Counted from the first letter of the stretch, positions 26,001 to 36,499 are shown. The stretch: DNA of 64,000 nt from Tetradesmus obliquus (GCA_030272155.1 CP126191.1:1138501-1202500), one strand, 5' to 3'. Numbers and translations: made by a program. Notes: generated by a model from the sequence alone, not told the origin.

Positions 26001-29000
26001 TGGCTGGCATTGTGGAGTCTGGCGTGGCATCTGCCGCCCCTGCCATAGCCCAGCAGCTGCAGGAGGCGGGCCAGCTGCTGAGCCAGGCGGGCCAGGAGGG
26101 TGCTGGGCAGCTGCTGGTGAGGCTGCTGCTGTGTTGCTTGCTGCTGTTGTGTTTTGTCGTTTTGCTGCATTAAAGTTGCTGAGCCAGGCGGGGCAGGAGG
26201 GTGCTGCGCAGCTGCTGGTGAGGCTGCTGCTATGTAGTGTTCTGCTCTTGTGTTTGGCTGTGGTGTTTTGTTGCTTTAAAAGTGCTGTTGCCAGGCGGGC
26301 CAGGAGGGTGCTGGGCACCTGCTGGTGAGGCTGCTGCTGTGTTGCTTGCCATGTTCGCTTGCTGCCGTTGTGCCGCATTGACAGTGCTGTTGCTGTATCA
26401 GCACCTCTGCTCACCTGCTGACCTAAAAGCTACACTGCTGGTGCCAGCACCAGCTGCTTTGAGAGCGGCAGGACTTGAAGAATGAACCAACTCGCTGCAC
26501 ACACGTGACGGCTGTCCTCTGCCGCCACTGCTGCTGCTGTCTGCAGGATGTGAGTGAGGAGGCTGCCGCTGGTGTGTCAAGCCAGGCGCAGCAGCTAGCA
26601 CTGACACTTCGCTGCTGCTGCTCCCGCTGCTGCTGCAACGGTGTTGCTGCTGCTGCTGCTGCTTTTTGCAGGATGCAAGTGAGGAGGCTGCTGCCACTGT
26701 CTCTGACCAGGCGCAGCAGCTGGCAGGCAAGCTGGAGCCAGCCGCAGAGCAGGCTGGTGAAGTGCTGGTGGGAGCTGCAGAGCAGGCTGCTGCTGCTGCT
26801 GAGGGCGGCGGGGAGCAGCTGGCTGAGGGGCTGAAGGCGGCTGGGCACACACTGGGTGAGGAGTCTAGTGCTGCTGTGGTGTTATACACTTTATTTGGTG
26901 TTTTTGTTGATTGGATCAGTGATGCAGGCTGCTGCTGCTGCTGAGGGTGGCGGGGAGCAGCTGGCTGAGGGGCTCAAGGCGGCTGGGCACACACTGGGTG
27001 AGGATTCAGTAGTCCGGGGCGTTGTACGGTGTTTCTTGTTTGCGCAGTTTTGCAGGTAACTGCTGCTGCTGCTGATGAGGGTGGTGGGGAGCAGCTGGCC
27101 GAGGGGCTGAAGGCGGCCGGGCACACACTGGGTGAGAAATTATATTGAGTTGCGTGTACAATGTGGCATGCGCTTGTCATTGAGCACGAGCTGTGTTCAG
27201 CAGTGCAGTGCGTGCTTGGCTGCGAATAGCAATGCTGTAGCACGAGTGGTGCAGCGGCAGCATCCGGCGCTGTGTGCGATGAGTGGTATTGCGGTTGTAC
27301 GTCTGTCTTCCTTTCCCCTCGTGTTTGTTGTTGGCTTCCCCTCCTGTGTTGTCCCAGTAGGTGGGGAGAATCTGTCCACCTGTGCGGGCAACGTGGGAGG
27401 AGTAGCCGACAGACTTTGGCCAGCAATGCAGTGTCAGTATCGCTGCTGTACGTATGTTCTTGCTTCCCCCTCCTGTTTGTTGTTGGCTTCCCCTCCTGTG
27501 TTGTCCCAGTAGGTGGGGAGAACCTGTCCACCTGCGCGGGCAACACTGGAGCAGCAGCCGACAGACTTAGGCTTGAAATGTAGTGTCAGCTGGTTGATGG
27601 TCTGCAATGCCAAGCAAACAGGCTCGTGCTGACCGATAAGGGATCACTTGAGAGCTATGATGCGGCTTCTGCTGCTCATGATGTGTCATTGATACTATCA
27701 GTGTTTTGTATGCTTGGTGCATGCTTCTGTTTCTTAGAAGTATTCCGTTGGTAGTTTCGCACGTGTGCCCAACGTGGCACACGTTAGTTGGTGGCTGCAT
27801 CAACGGCTGGGACTGTTGCAGCTTGGTCGCAAAGACGTTCCAGGCCGCAACAATCACAGCTGTTTTTCTGCTACCAGTTCCTTCATTAAAACTTGAATAA
27901 TGCCATGATTTCCAGCCACCTGGGTTTGAATCATATGGGCTCAGCAGGCAGCGCTTATGCAAGCTGCGCCGGGTTAGTGAAGTCCCAGCAGCGCCTTGTA
28001 GTCCCAGCCCATCCAAAACTAATGTGTGAGGCCTGCACGCTCAAAGATTATGTCAGTAGCTGCTCCTCTCCTGCACAGCGGCTGCGCACCTCGCTATTTG
28101 TTGAATTGCATGTTGCTGGGTGGTCTGGCGGCATTATCTGTCTGAGCCAAGTGTGTACGCTACAGGATGTGGCACCGCTTCCGTGGATCTTGCCGAGTCA
28201 TAGAGCGTGTTGATCACTGCACATGGGCATGTGGGCTTGATGTGTGGCAGAATCGTACAATCGATTCAGCCTCATTTGCTACCGCTCATGCTGACTTTTT
28301 GCCTGCTGTCCACTGCCTCGTGTATTGGCACTTCTCCCGTGCAGGCGAGGCAGCAGCAGCCACATCTGCGCACGCCGCCCAGGCCCTCGCAGCAGCAGCA
28401 GACGCCACCGCCACCACCGCTAGCGCAGCAGCCACCGCCGCACAGCAGCAGGAGCAGCAACAGCAGGGCTTCGCAGCCGCCGGCAAGGCAGCTGCAGAGG
28501 CTGTGGCTGCTGCTGCCAGTGGTGCTGATAAGGGGTTGCAGGAGGCTGCGGGGCAGGTGGCTGAGGTTGGGCACAGCGGTGTGGAGGCTGGCAGGGAGGC
28601 AGCAGAGAAGGTGGTGTCAGGTGGGTGGAAGTGACTAGATCGATTTAGAATTTGCCTCACCTTTGTTGTTCAACAGCTGCCAGCTCAAAAGTGACGGTGC
28701 AGGCATGCATATGCTTGCGAATGTTTGCATGCACTAGCGAGCTTATGCAGGCCCATGCGTTGCTACAATCAACGGATGCGTCGTAGCGGAAGTGCGCTAA
28801 GCAGCGCTCACTCGCACGTTGGCCCGCAGCAGGTGTGTAAGTTGGCACAACACATTGCTGCCCTCCCTTAGCTAGTGTCACTACCTAGGACGTGTTTGTC
28901 ATTAAATACTTCTGCTGGTACATCTGCACACTGCTGCCATGCAGGGTCGGCTGCTGACGCCGCCCAGAAGCTGTCAGGCAGCAGCGACAAGGCAGCAGCA

Positions 29001-29846
29001 GCCATCACCAGCGCAGCAGCAGGCCTGCGGGATGCTGCCAGCACCGCAGCCTCAGGCGCTGATGCCAGCGGGACAGGTGCATCAACAGATGCAGCTGCAG
29101 CTGCTGCTGGCAAGGCAGCTGGTGTTGTTGAGCTTGCAGGAGAGAAGCTGGCAGGAGCTGCAGAGGGAGTGACAGATGTGCTTGCAGGAACAGCGCAGGA
29201 GGCAGCAGCAGCAGCTGGCGATGCTGCTGAGCGCTTGCAGGACAGCGCAAAGCAGGCAGCAGACAGCGTGGCAGCTGCAGCAAAGCAGCAGGGGCTGCAG
29301 GAGGGGGCCCAAAAGGGCCTAGACGAGGCTCCTGCAGCAGCAAAGGCAGCAATTAGTGGCGTTGTGGAGGGTGTGAAGGGTGCAGGAGGGGAGCAGAAGG
29401 TGATGCAGGCGGGAGATGAGCTGCAGAAGGCTGGTCAGAGCCTGCAGCAGGGGCTGAAGGCAGCAGCAGGGCAGCTGGCAGATGCTGTGCTTCCTGCAAG
29501 TTTGACCAATGAGCAGGGGCTGAGGGCAGCAGCAGGGCAGCTGGCAGATGCAGTGCTGCCTTCAGGTTTGACCAAGGGGCAGAAGAGTGATGCGGCGGTT
29601 GACTCAGCCACAGAGGAGAAGAGTGAGCAGCAGGGCGGCAAGGAGAGCTATGTGCCAGTGGTGGCAGCAAAGATTGAGGAGGCGGTTGCTGGTGCAGGCA
29701 AGCAGGGTGAGGGCGAGTGGCAGGTGGTTGGAAAAGGCGGGAAGCCGCTGCACGAGGCCCAGCAGGAGGGTAAGGTTCTGGCAGGGCAGGCTTCAGCAGT
29801 GGGCACTGCAGTGGCAGCTGAGGCTCCTGCAGGCTCAAATGAGTAG
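15222..29846 (+). CDS. 1,496-residue alanine-rich amphipathic protein, unknown function
   Basis: Fifteen exons join in phase: 15222-15485, 16338-16531, 18070-18157, 18619-18798, 19362-19652, 20772-22028, 22650-22763, 23121-23337, 23575-23780, 24916-25026, 25270-25359, 26000-26116, 26672-26855, 28345-28620 and 28945-29846 (TAG). The summed length is divisible by three, which supports the model. The product is mostly Ala with regularly spaced Lys, Glu, Gln and Asp (AAGKVAGQAEAAAGKAAAAV, GEAAGAAAASVVEVGDSAAQ). It suggests long amphipathic helices like those of LEA proteins or apolipoproteins, a resemblance in composition and not proven homology. The first ~340 residues are less simple (WLESHLADVINALWRLL). 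No signal peptide, membrane span or enzyme motif was seen. Nearly every intron contains copies of adjacent exon ends. A lipid-surface or desiccation role is a guess. Confidence 0.7.
15941..16975 (+). repeat. Partial copies on both sides of alanine-rich exon 2
   Basis: Upstream of exon 16338-16531, acceptor-bearing copies of its 5' end (MAALSKALASRLTH) are at 15941-15990 and 16191-16252. Downstream, copies of its 3' end (QAELDRLVQVPFGVPLLHEI) with GT donors are at 16665-16733 and, more decayed, 16780-16855 and 16914-16975. A fragment of the very end is at 16588-16604. Confidence 0.85.
17020..17222. repeat. ~100-bp intronic tandem duplication
   Basis: Two copies of a unit containing CAATCGAGCGAGGAGAG and TGGGTCCGGCACCAATGCG. 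No exon similarity was seen, so this is intron-only repetition. Confidence 0.8.
17261..17690. repeat. ~207-bp intronic tandem duplication
   Basis: Two copies start with GTGCCAAGCTTGCAAGCAC at 17261 and 17468 and share GCAGCGGCATGAAGTCTTGC and CTAGCGGCACCATCTTGCT. It is in the same 1.5-kb intron as the preceding repeat. Confidence 0.8.
18252..18281 (+). repeat. 3'-part copy of alanine-rich exon 3
   Basis: Repeats the end of exon 18070-18157 (VADNISHK region) followed by the same GTGGG donor. Confidence 0.75.
18804..18868. repeat. Candidate short dispersed element, copy A
   Basis: A TGGCTCCTG to GAGTGGAGCATGTAA block ending in an ATG/TATTG-like tail. It is clearly related to 43444-43522. It lies just inside the donor of exon 18619-18798. 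Confidence 0.5.
18875..18897 (+). repeat. 3'-part copy of alanine-rich exon 4
   Basis: A short copy of the last ~22 nt of exon 18619-18798 (SPLLQ region) with a GTGATT donor. Confidence 0.65.
19137..20153 (+). repeat. Partial copies on both sides of alanine-rich exon 5
   Basis: Upstream of exon 19362-19652, TGCAG acceptors followed by copies of its start (PVIPEPA) are at 19137 and 19246. Downstream, 19760-19891 and 20021-20153 each repeat its last ~130 nt (VLRGAADGALRQLRDVEKSE to GGIFK) with GTGAG/GTGGG donors and a related intron stretch. Few changes separate the downstream copies, so they look young. Confidence 0.88.
20556..20740 (+). repeat. Two 5'-part copies of alanine-rich exon 6
   Basis: Copies of the first ~65 nt of exon 20772-22028 (GALRPFAPANASSYSA) begin at 20556, behind a TTGCAG acceptor, and at about 20669, where the acceptor reads CGCAAG. 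Unit about 105 bp. Confidence 0.85.
22999..23093 (+). repeat. Long CTG tract at intron 3' end
   Basis: About 30 mostly perfect CTG units on the sense strand, ending 28 nt before exon 23121-23337. Confidence 0.85.
23942..24427 (+). repeat. Three 3'-part copies of alanine-rich exon 9
   Basis: Copies of the end of exon 23575-23780 (LPGLEAAAGDITTLAKGAEQ) are at 23942-24029, 24168-24240 and 24353-24427, each followed by GTGCGT. Divergence rises with distance from the exon, and the last copy has an extra base. Confidence 0.88.
24787..24825 (+). repeat. 5'-part copy of alanine-rich exon 10
   Basis: A GCTGCAG acceptor followed by a copy of the start of exon 24916-25026 (ATLVLPA region) that soon diverges. 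Confidence 0.75.
26175..26325 (+). repeat. Two 3'-part copies of alanine-rich exon 12
   Basis: Copies of the end of exon 26000-26116 (LSQAGQEGAGQLL) at 26175-26219 and 26285-26325, both with GTGAGG donors followed by a shared GCTGCTG-rich intron segment. Confidence 0.85.
26548..27132 (+). repeat. Partial copies on both sides of alanine-rich exon 13
   Basis: Upstream of exon 26672-26855, 26548-26610 repeats its acceptor and start (DVSEEAAAGVSSQAQQLA). Downstream, 26926-26996 and 27060-27132 repeat its last ~70 nt (AAAEGGGEQLAEGLKAAGHT) with GTGAG donors. Confidence 0.87.
27298..27585. repeat. ~153-bp intronic tandem duplication
   Basis: Two copies with GTTGGCTTCCCCTCCTGTG and CAGTAGGTGGGGAGAA start about 153 bp apart. 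Each contains CCCAGTAGGTGGG, a possible paired acceptor/donor. No exon match was found. Confidence 0.75.
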
Positions 29847-30003
29847 ATGGCATGCTTGCAGGATGGTAGGGTCGGCCCTGGTCTGATTAGTGTTTCAAAG
29901 GCGGAGCAGCAACGTGTGCCTTTGGCCATGAAGCCGCTGTGTCAGATGTTTCACAGCAGCGTTGGTGGCTTTTGTACGATACCATGCCATAGGATTTTGA
30001 ATG

Positions 30004-30125
30004 ACCCACGAGGCCCAGCAGGAGGGTAAGGTGCTGGCAGGGCAGGCTGCAGCTGTGGAAGCTGCAGTGGCAGCTGAGGCTCCTGCACTGCCTGAGGCTC
30101 AAATGAGTAGATGGCATGGATGCAG
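30004..30125 (+). repeat. Copy of the last coding end of the alanine-rich gene
   Basis: Repeats the final ~95 coding nt (HEAQQEGKVLAGQA to the Ala-rich end) and the first 3'-UTR bases around GAGTAGATGGCATG, about 250 bp past the true stop codon at 29844-29846. Confidence 0.85.
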
Positions 30126-30894
30126 GATTGGCCCTGGTTGTGGTTTTGATTGGTATGTGAAAGGTATTCGAGAGCCAGGAGCAGCGTGTGCTGTTGGCCA
30201 TGCGTGTGCTCATTATGGCCTGTTATACGGCAGCGTTGGCGGTGTTGCCTGATTCCATTCCATGGTATTAACACGCTGTATCTGCTGCGATGCTGCACAG
30301 CTGCGCGGATGGCGTTGATGCAGTGGGGATTTGCCAGTGCGCATGTGTACGCGGTGTTGGCCAGTTTCGGCAGTGCTGCTGCACAAGCGCTGTATGCAGA
30401 TGATGGTTTACCCAGTTGCTGTCAGATGTGAGGTACTTTTGTAGTTGATGTTTGCTGGGGAATGTTGTAGGGTTTTTTTTGCTATGGTTGTGCCTGCGTG
30501 CGTACGGCGTGTTATCTTCACTGCTTTTTTGCCGCCCTGGGCGCATTTGCAGGTGATGAAATTTGTGCAAGTGAACATGCCGGTGCCGCACGCCGGCAGG
30601 TTGCACGCTCCTGCAGAGTGATTTCATGTCGCTTGTTCGTATCAACCTCATGTAGCAGCAATGTTTGCAGGGGAGTACTTCGTGTGGGTAACGGCGCAAA
30701 GCTCGACAGGTGTGCACATGCTTTTGCAGATGTGCGGTTGAGTGTGGTGCACACTACAGTGCTGGCAGCGCAGCGGCTGTGGCTGATGTTCATGCTGCAT
30801 AGCGCAGCGTACCGGGTGCAACAGCATGTGAAGGCGTGATGCGAGTTGTTGCTGCGGCTTGTGTAACGATGCCCATTGACCTGCAATGATTGAC

Positions 30895-30926
30895 CTGTAT
30901 GCACGTTATAACTCTTATATACTGAT
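30895..30926. repeat. Dispersed ~32-nt repeat, copy 2
   Basis: Same GCACGTTATAAC...CTTATATACTGATG sequence as at 3481-3514. Confidence 0.7.
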
Positions 30927-31430
30927 GGGCACCTGCTGGTTTGCTGCCTTCCAGGCCCTGCAGTACCTGCACTTGGCAGTGCTGATGCTGAACTGTACCA
31001 TAACATAGCCACGTGACAAGGCCATGAGTTCTGCATACTCTCAGTTTTACAGTGAACATGTGTTCTTCGGTGCCTGCTCGCTGTTGCGAAAGAACGAACC
31101 ACGATTCGCTTCTCGCATCAAGCCACATCCAGCTGGGTTTGCGTGCTCTCATATGGTTCATGCTGCTCCTGCGGCGCGCAACGCTTGTGAAAGCTCATAC
31201 AACCACACAAGTCATTGCTTTCAGTGTCTCTGCACGCCTGATCAGCGCTAGGTATGCAGACACAGTCAGCAGCGAGGGGTCTCGGATGTCGTTTCGTGTT
31301 GTCCGCACAGCCCGTACAGCCTCACAACTGACACCTGAACGGATTTAAAAACGGTTTTAGAATCGCCAACGGCGCGATCCAGCTGTATGGGCGTAGGTCT
31401 CGCCAATGTGCACGTGTTTACTGCTGCAGG

Positions 31431-31526
31431 TCAAGCTGCAGTGCCAGCAGGGCTTGGGTGGCCACCCAGTGCTCGGCATCGTATCAGCAGCGCACGAGCT
31501 TCGCTGGGAGGCTTCCAAGCCTACGT
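31431..31526 (+). other. Possible 5' exon of the adenosine-kinase-like gene
   Basis: Bounded by CTGCTGCAG and a strong GTGAGT donor. In one frame it is Ser/Ala/Arg-rich (CSASRAWVATQC), like a transit peptide. That frame can join an acceptor at about 31772 in phase. No initiating ATG was found in this piece, so an additional upstream exon would be needed. Confidence 0.25.
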
Positions 31527-31841
31527 GAGTAACTCCTCAAAGGCAACCGTGTTCATCATCGTCGGCCGCGTCAGCACATAACAGCATATGCAGAAGCAGC
31601 GGCAGCAGCACTGTCTCACCAGAATGCACATTTTATGCTTGCTGCATGTAGCCTCAGCATCAACGCCTTGCTGGAACACCGTACCATGGCATCAGATATA
31701 AGCATATTCCGCCAACCTTGCTTCCCCTGCACACTCACCGGACCCCCGTGGCTGCTGCCACGTGCATGCACAGGTATCAGCCCATCCAGGCAGCACCCCC
31801 AGCAGCAGCAGCAGCAGCAGCAGCAACGTGGTGCCAGGGCC

Positions 31842-32928
31842 ATGGCCTCAGCCAGCAGGAAGCTGGAACTGGAGGTGGTGGACATTGAGAACCCAAAAGA
31901 GTACAACTTCATCCTGGGGCATGGTGAGCGCAGCCAATCATGCTCACTGCCATACACATAAGCTCAGCAGCATAGGCGCCTGCACTGCAGTCTGTGAGGG
32001 CGTGTAAGCTGACTGCAACACCTCACACTGCCAGCACACATCCATGGATGCTGCTGCTGCTGCTGCGCTGCTGCTGCCAGCGCACTTCATCAAGACGGTT
32101 GAAGACATCTACGAGGCACTGGTGCAGTCCAGCACGGCCCTCAAGTTTGGCATCGCCTTCAACGAGGCCAGCCCGGGATATGAGGCGATGCCAGGTGCAG
32201 TCTCAGCGCAGGCGGGCCTTGTCACGTTACTCTTCTTCATATGCCTTTGCGCAAAATGGGTTAGCAGCGCCAGTGTCAGCGCATGCAGATGCTGTTGTGC
32301 ATGCTTGTAACCTCATCTGACGGTGTTCTGTTCGTCTTGTAACCTCTTCTGCATATTTGCAGGCCGCAAGGTGCGCTTTGACGGCAACAGCGAGGAGCTG
32401 ATTGAGCTGGCAAAGGTGAATGCCATGGCGCTGGGGGCAGGTGAGGCAGTGTGCTACAAGCAGTACATTGTTTGCTGGGGGCAGTGCAATGGTTGCCGGG
32501 TGCAGTGAAATGATGGCAGCAGCAATGGAGCTTGTCAAGCTGGCAAAGGTGAATGCCATGGCACTGGGAGCAGGGGAGGCAGTGCAACGACTATTTGAGG
32601 CATAAAGCTGCTGCTTGAGGCATTCCAACGGCTGATTGAGGCAGCACAATGGTGCTTGAGGCAATACAATGATTGCGTAGACTGTTTCTCATTGTCTTGA
32701 GCATGAATCTGCGCTTAGATATGTGTAGCAATCTGCAGAGTGTGTGCTGTGTGGAAAGCAGCCAGGGCCAGCAAAAGGAAGCAGCAAGGGCCAGCAGCAG
32801 CTGCTGTTCTGGCGGTACAGCTGCCCAGCTGCAGCTGTTGATGCGAAGTCAGTTTATTATTAAACCCTGAGCCAGAGTGGGCATGATGGCCTGCATAAGT
32901 GACAACGTGCATGATCTGTGTGTTCACG

Positions 32929-32961
<33 letters not shown>

Positions 32962-33415
32962 CCAGGCCACACCTTCATCGTGTTCCTGGATGGCGGCTTC
33001 CCGGTCAACTGCCTCAACGCAGTCAAGAATGTTACCGAGGTGTGCGCTCTACACCCGCACTGCACTGCAGTGCAGCACGGCAGCAGCATGCACGCTTGGT
33101 TTTTGATAGGCTCAAGCTGCGCCAAGCAGCAGCTATCTCAGGCGCCCGGCTGGCCAGTCGTAACACCACCAGGGTGTTCACAGCCTCGCCAGCCGCTGTC
33201 CATGCTTGCATCATAATTGCCACGGCGCTTGCATCAGCATATGAACTAATGGCTGGTTCCAACGCCTGCTGCTGCTGCTGACTAGCTGCCTGCTGCTGCT
33301 GCTGCTGCTGCTGGTGCCGCTGCTGCCTACCGCAGGTGTGCCGCATCCACTGCGCCACCTCCAACCCCACCTCGGTGGTGCTGGGCAAGACCAGCGATGA
33401 GGCAGTGGTGAGGGG

Positions 33416-33451
<36 letters not shown>

Positions 33452-34955
33452 TGACAACTGCCTGCTGCTGCATGCAGCCATGCGTACAAAGCTGACAGGT
33501 TGATCCGGGTGTGATTTGCAGGGCAGTGCGTTAATCAAAGCCTCTGCATACAGAGTACACTCAAGACACACAAAGTGACCCTTGCGTGATGATGTAGTAC
33601 CGTAGTAACGCTTGATGATTTGACAGCCCGAGAATTAATTCCATTTTATTATTTGACAGCGATTTTGGACCATATTTGCACTTTTGACAGGGCTCATAAT
33701 AAGGTATTTTGAACATTTGACACCCCAAATAACCCTGTTTCGTCAATTTTATGCTGTAAGACCCTAGCTTTCAACTCTTAAAGCTTCTTTTCAAAAATGC
33801 AGCTCAACGAGTTACCAGTGATGCAAGCTTGCTGCCCAGGTCCATGGCCCAGCATTGTATGCTGGCAGTTGCCATGGTGCTGCAGCAGCGGCTGCTATGG
33901 TGCCTGTTGCTGCCGCTGCTGCAGGCTGCGCACCATTGCACTGAATGTATACTAGCAGGTGTGCTGCAGGCAGCTCTGGCACGCGCAGCTCGTACGCCCT
34001 TTGCACTGCCTGCTGTGCTGCCTGCCTCTCAGCAGCAGACGTGTTTACCAACTTGCAGGCAGCAGAGTGACATTGCGGCAAGGTGGATGCCTTGATACCA
34101 CCATTAATCAACCGTAGTCACAGGTGCATGATTTTAATGGTCATTGCTGTGCAGCGGTGATCGATCCTGCCTTGGGCTCTTGGCGGGCCGGTGTGACCTG
34201 GACCGGAACGAGCGCCTCACTCGCCCCGCGAGATTTCGTGAGCTTTTCGCGGCTATTTCGCACGTTTGCTAGTATAATATAATACAAAATGACAGTCAAA
34301 AAAACTCTTATAATGATAAAGCCGATAAAGTGATGTCAATTCATCATGTGTCACTACGGTAGCTCTGGTGTCACTGGGAAGTCCAGCATCCAGTTGCTTC
34401 ACTTCGGTCGGCACGTTTCAAAAACCAGCGTTCAAACTTCCCGCCGTTTGCAGGGCATCCTGGGCGTCATTGACGGCGTGAGGCCGCTGGAGTTTGAAAA
34501 TGACGACGACAAGAAGAAGCGCCACGAGTTCCTGCGCATGATCGGTGAGTGGCCCATGGGCTGCGCTGCAGGCTGAGCCAATATATTAGACTCAGTCAGT
34601 GGCTGAGCGCAGCCAGTGTGAAGAGTTGTGTGTGTGTGCATGTACAGCTGGGGCCAGGTGTGCTGGGGTAGCAGCCTCATTGGTGAAGTTGATGGATTCA
34701 GTGCTGCCCAGAGCAGTTGCTGCGCCATGAATGCCACTGTCCTGGCAGACGTTCCGACTTCCGTGGAGCGCAGCGCAGCCAGCTGCACTGTTGGCACATT
34801 GTGCATGGTGTGAGCTGCATGTGTCTGAAACTGCGGGAATCTTATGTAGCAGCTGCACACTCATTGAGCATCATCTGTGCCTAACTCTCCGCACCAGGTG
34901 CCTAACTGCTGCTGCTGCATCTGTCTGCTGGGCGTCTGCAGGATACAAGAGGTGA
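31842..34955 (+). CDS. Adenosine-specific kinase family protein
   Basis: Matches the small adenosine-specific kinase family known from archaea and bacteria. Exons 31842-31923, 32081-32194, 32363-32440, 32966-33039, 33336-33407, 34454-34544 and 34942-34955 join in phase to give 174 residues. Family blocks in order are [47 protein letters not shown], a GNDEEL-like block ([20 protein letters not shown]), [48 protein letters not shown] and a terminal GYKR. The length is close to that of prokaryotic members, so the seven-exon gene encodes little extra. The open frame continues upstream to 31635 with a Gln-rich stretch, so a longer N-terminus or targeting peptide is possible. Intron 3 has a partial exon copy and intron 5 a candidate transposon. 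Confidence 0.9.
32534..32576 (+). repeat. 3'-part copy of adenosine-kinase-like exon 3
   Basis: Repeats [12 protein letters not shown] from the end of exon 32363-32440. The donor has decayed from GGTGAG to GGGGAG, so this copy is probably inert. Confidence 0.85.
33598..34361. mobile_element. Candidate non-autonomous DNA transposon (TA target, inverted ends)
   Basis: Intron 5 of the adenosine-kinase-like gene contains imperfect inverted ends. The left end starts CCGTAGTAACGC at 33600. The right end, read on the other strand from 34359, starts CCGTAGTGACAC. They match at 18 of the first 22 positions. A TA dinucleotide flanks each end, as for Tc1/mariner-like insertion. Near the left end TTTGAC recurs four times (33619-33723), and its complement GTCAAA occurs near the right end. 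The ends are AT-rich, unlike the neighbourhood. There is no transposase frame. Family is uncertain. Confidence 0.5.
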
Positions 34956-35364
34956 TGCAGCTCTCAAGGTTGAACGGCAGTGGTGAAGCAGTTCCAGAGG
35001 TTGCATAGGCAGTTGTGATGATTGGCTGGTGGCAGATTTGGGAGCATCATGCCTGCAGTGCGATTACTGCCCCTGTTGTCGTATTGGGTCTAGACGCCCA
35101 GGGGTCTGCCAAACATCCACCTGCCTTTTAGTATGATCTCAACTGTGCTTTTTTGGTTCTTTGTCTCTCAAGGGCGCGTCATGGGGGACCTCATAGCAAT
35201 CGTCACGGGTTCCGCTTTATGTCACAACGGTCCACACTTCCGGCTGTGCTGATACCAATCAATGCATGCAACAGTTAACAGCTGACAGAATACAAGTATT
35301 TGGCACGATGTGCATATAGGCGTCTGCATACCATTCACATTGATCTACTTCCTCGTTCACCTCA
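34956..35364 (+). promoter_or_regulatory. Upstream region of bZIP gene
   Basis: About 410 bp between the kinase-like stop codon and the bZIP start. It must contain the 3' end of one gene and the promoter of the other. No motif could be assigned with confidence. Confidence 0.35.
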
Positions 35365-36468
35365 ATGCCGAAAACTGGCGTGAGGAAAAAGACTGTTGTG
35401 GATGATATCACTTCTGAAAGCGATGATGACAAGCCCAGCACCAGCGAGGATGATAAGCTGGCTGTTCGCAGGGCGAAGAACCGTGAGGCCGCGCGCAGGG
35501 TGCGCGAGCGCCGCATGAACACGATCAAGTCGCTGTCTGATCAGGTGGAGCAGCTGGTGGCAGAGAACCAGGAGCTGCGGGACAGGCTGTCAGCAGCAGA
35601 GCAGCAGCAGTCGGGGCAAGTGCCCATGACCCAAACACCCTCTCCGGCCGTGTCAGGCTCAAACGCAGAAGTGGAAGCCAGGGACCAGTCATCGGGCCCA
35701 GCCACTCGTTCTATCGCAGTGCAAACAGAGCCTGAGCCTGCCAGTGCTGTTGCACCACCAGCCTCATCTCCTGCCGCATCAACAGGGACGCAACCGCTGC
35801 CACCGCAGCAAGCGCAGCAGCAGCAGCAGCAACAGCAGCAGCTCTGGAGCCCTCTGATGCAGCAGCTGCAGCAGCAGCAAGCCGCGATCAGCCGCCATCC
35901 GCTGATGTTCCCACAGGGCCAGCAAGCTGCTGCAGCTGGGACAGCAATGCAATCAGATGCCGCAGCTGCCAACCTGATGAACCTGCAGCAGATGCAGGTG
36001 CTGCTGCAAATGCAGATGCAGATGCTGCAGGTGCAGGGCACCAGCAGCAGCGGCGGTGCGCCACCAATGCAGACCACCAGCATGATGGCATCACCCAGTA
36101 GCAGCCACCCCATGGTCAAAGCAGAAGCAACGCACAGCGTCATGCAGAGCCCTCCAACGATCACACCTCCAGCAGCAGCAGCAGCAGCAACGCAGCAGCA
36201 CAATGCAGCAGCAGCTGCGGCGGCGGCGGCAGCAGCACCACAGTATGATGCAGCAGTTGCTGCTGCAGCTGCAGCAGCAACTGCCTGGGGAGCTGCACCT
36301 CAGTTGCAGCAGCAGCAGCAGCAGGTGAGCAACTGGGGCTACATGCCTCCGTCTGCTGCTGAAGCCAGTAGCTCCTCTACCTCTGCCGCACAGCAGCAGC
36401 AACAGCAGCAGCGCTTGCAGCAACGTGGGCGGCAGCAGCAGCTGCCGCCACAGCCGCCACACCGACCA

Positions 36469-36499
<31 letters not shown>

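Larger units (their letters stand above)
29847..31634. other. Intergenic region after the alanine-rich gene
   Basis: Holds the 3' UTR, a duplicated gene end, a dispersed repeat at 30895-30926 and no supported gene. A possible 5' exon of the next gene is at 31431-31526. Confidence 0.55.

Noticed and set aside
34140-34260. GC-rich stretch that could suggest a structured RNA or rRNA fragment
   Set aside because: I could not match it to conserved rRNA or tRNA features. It lies inside the candidate transposon.
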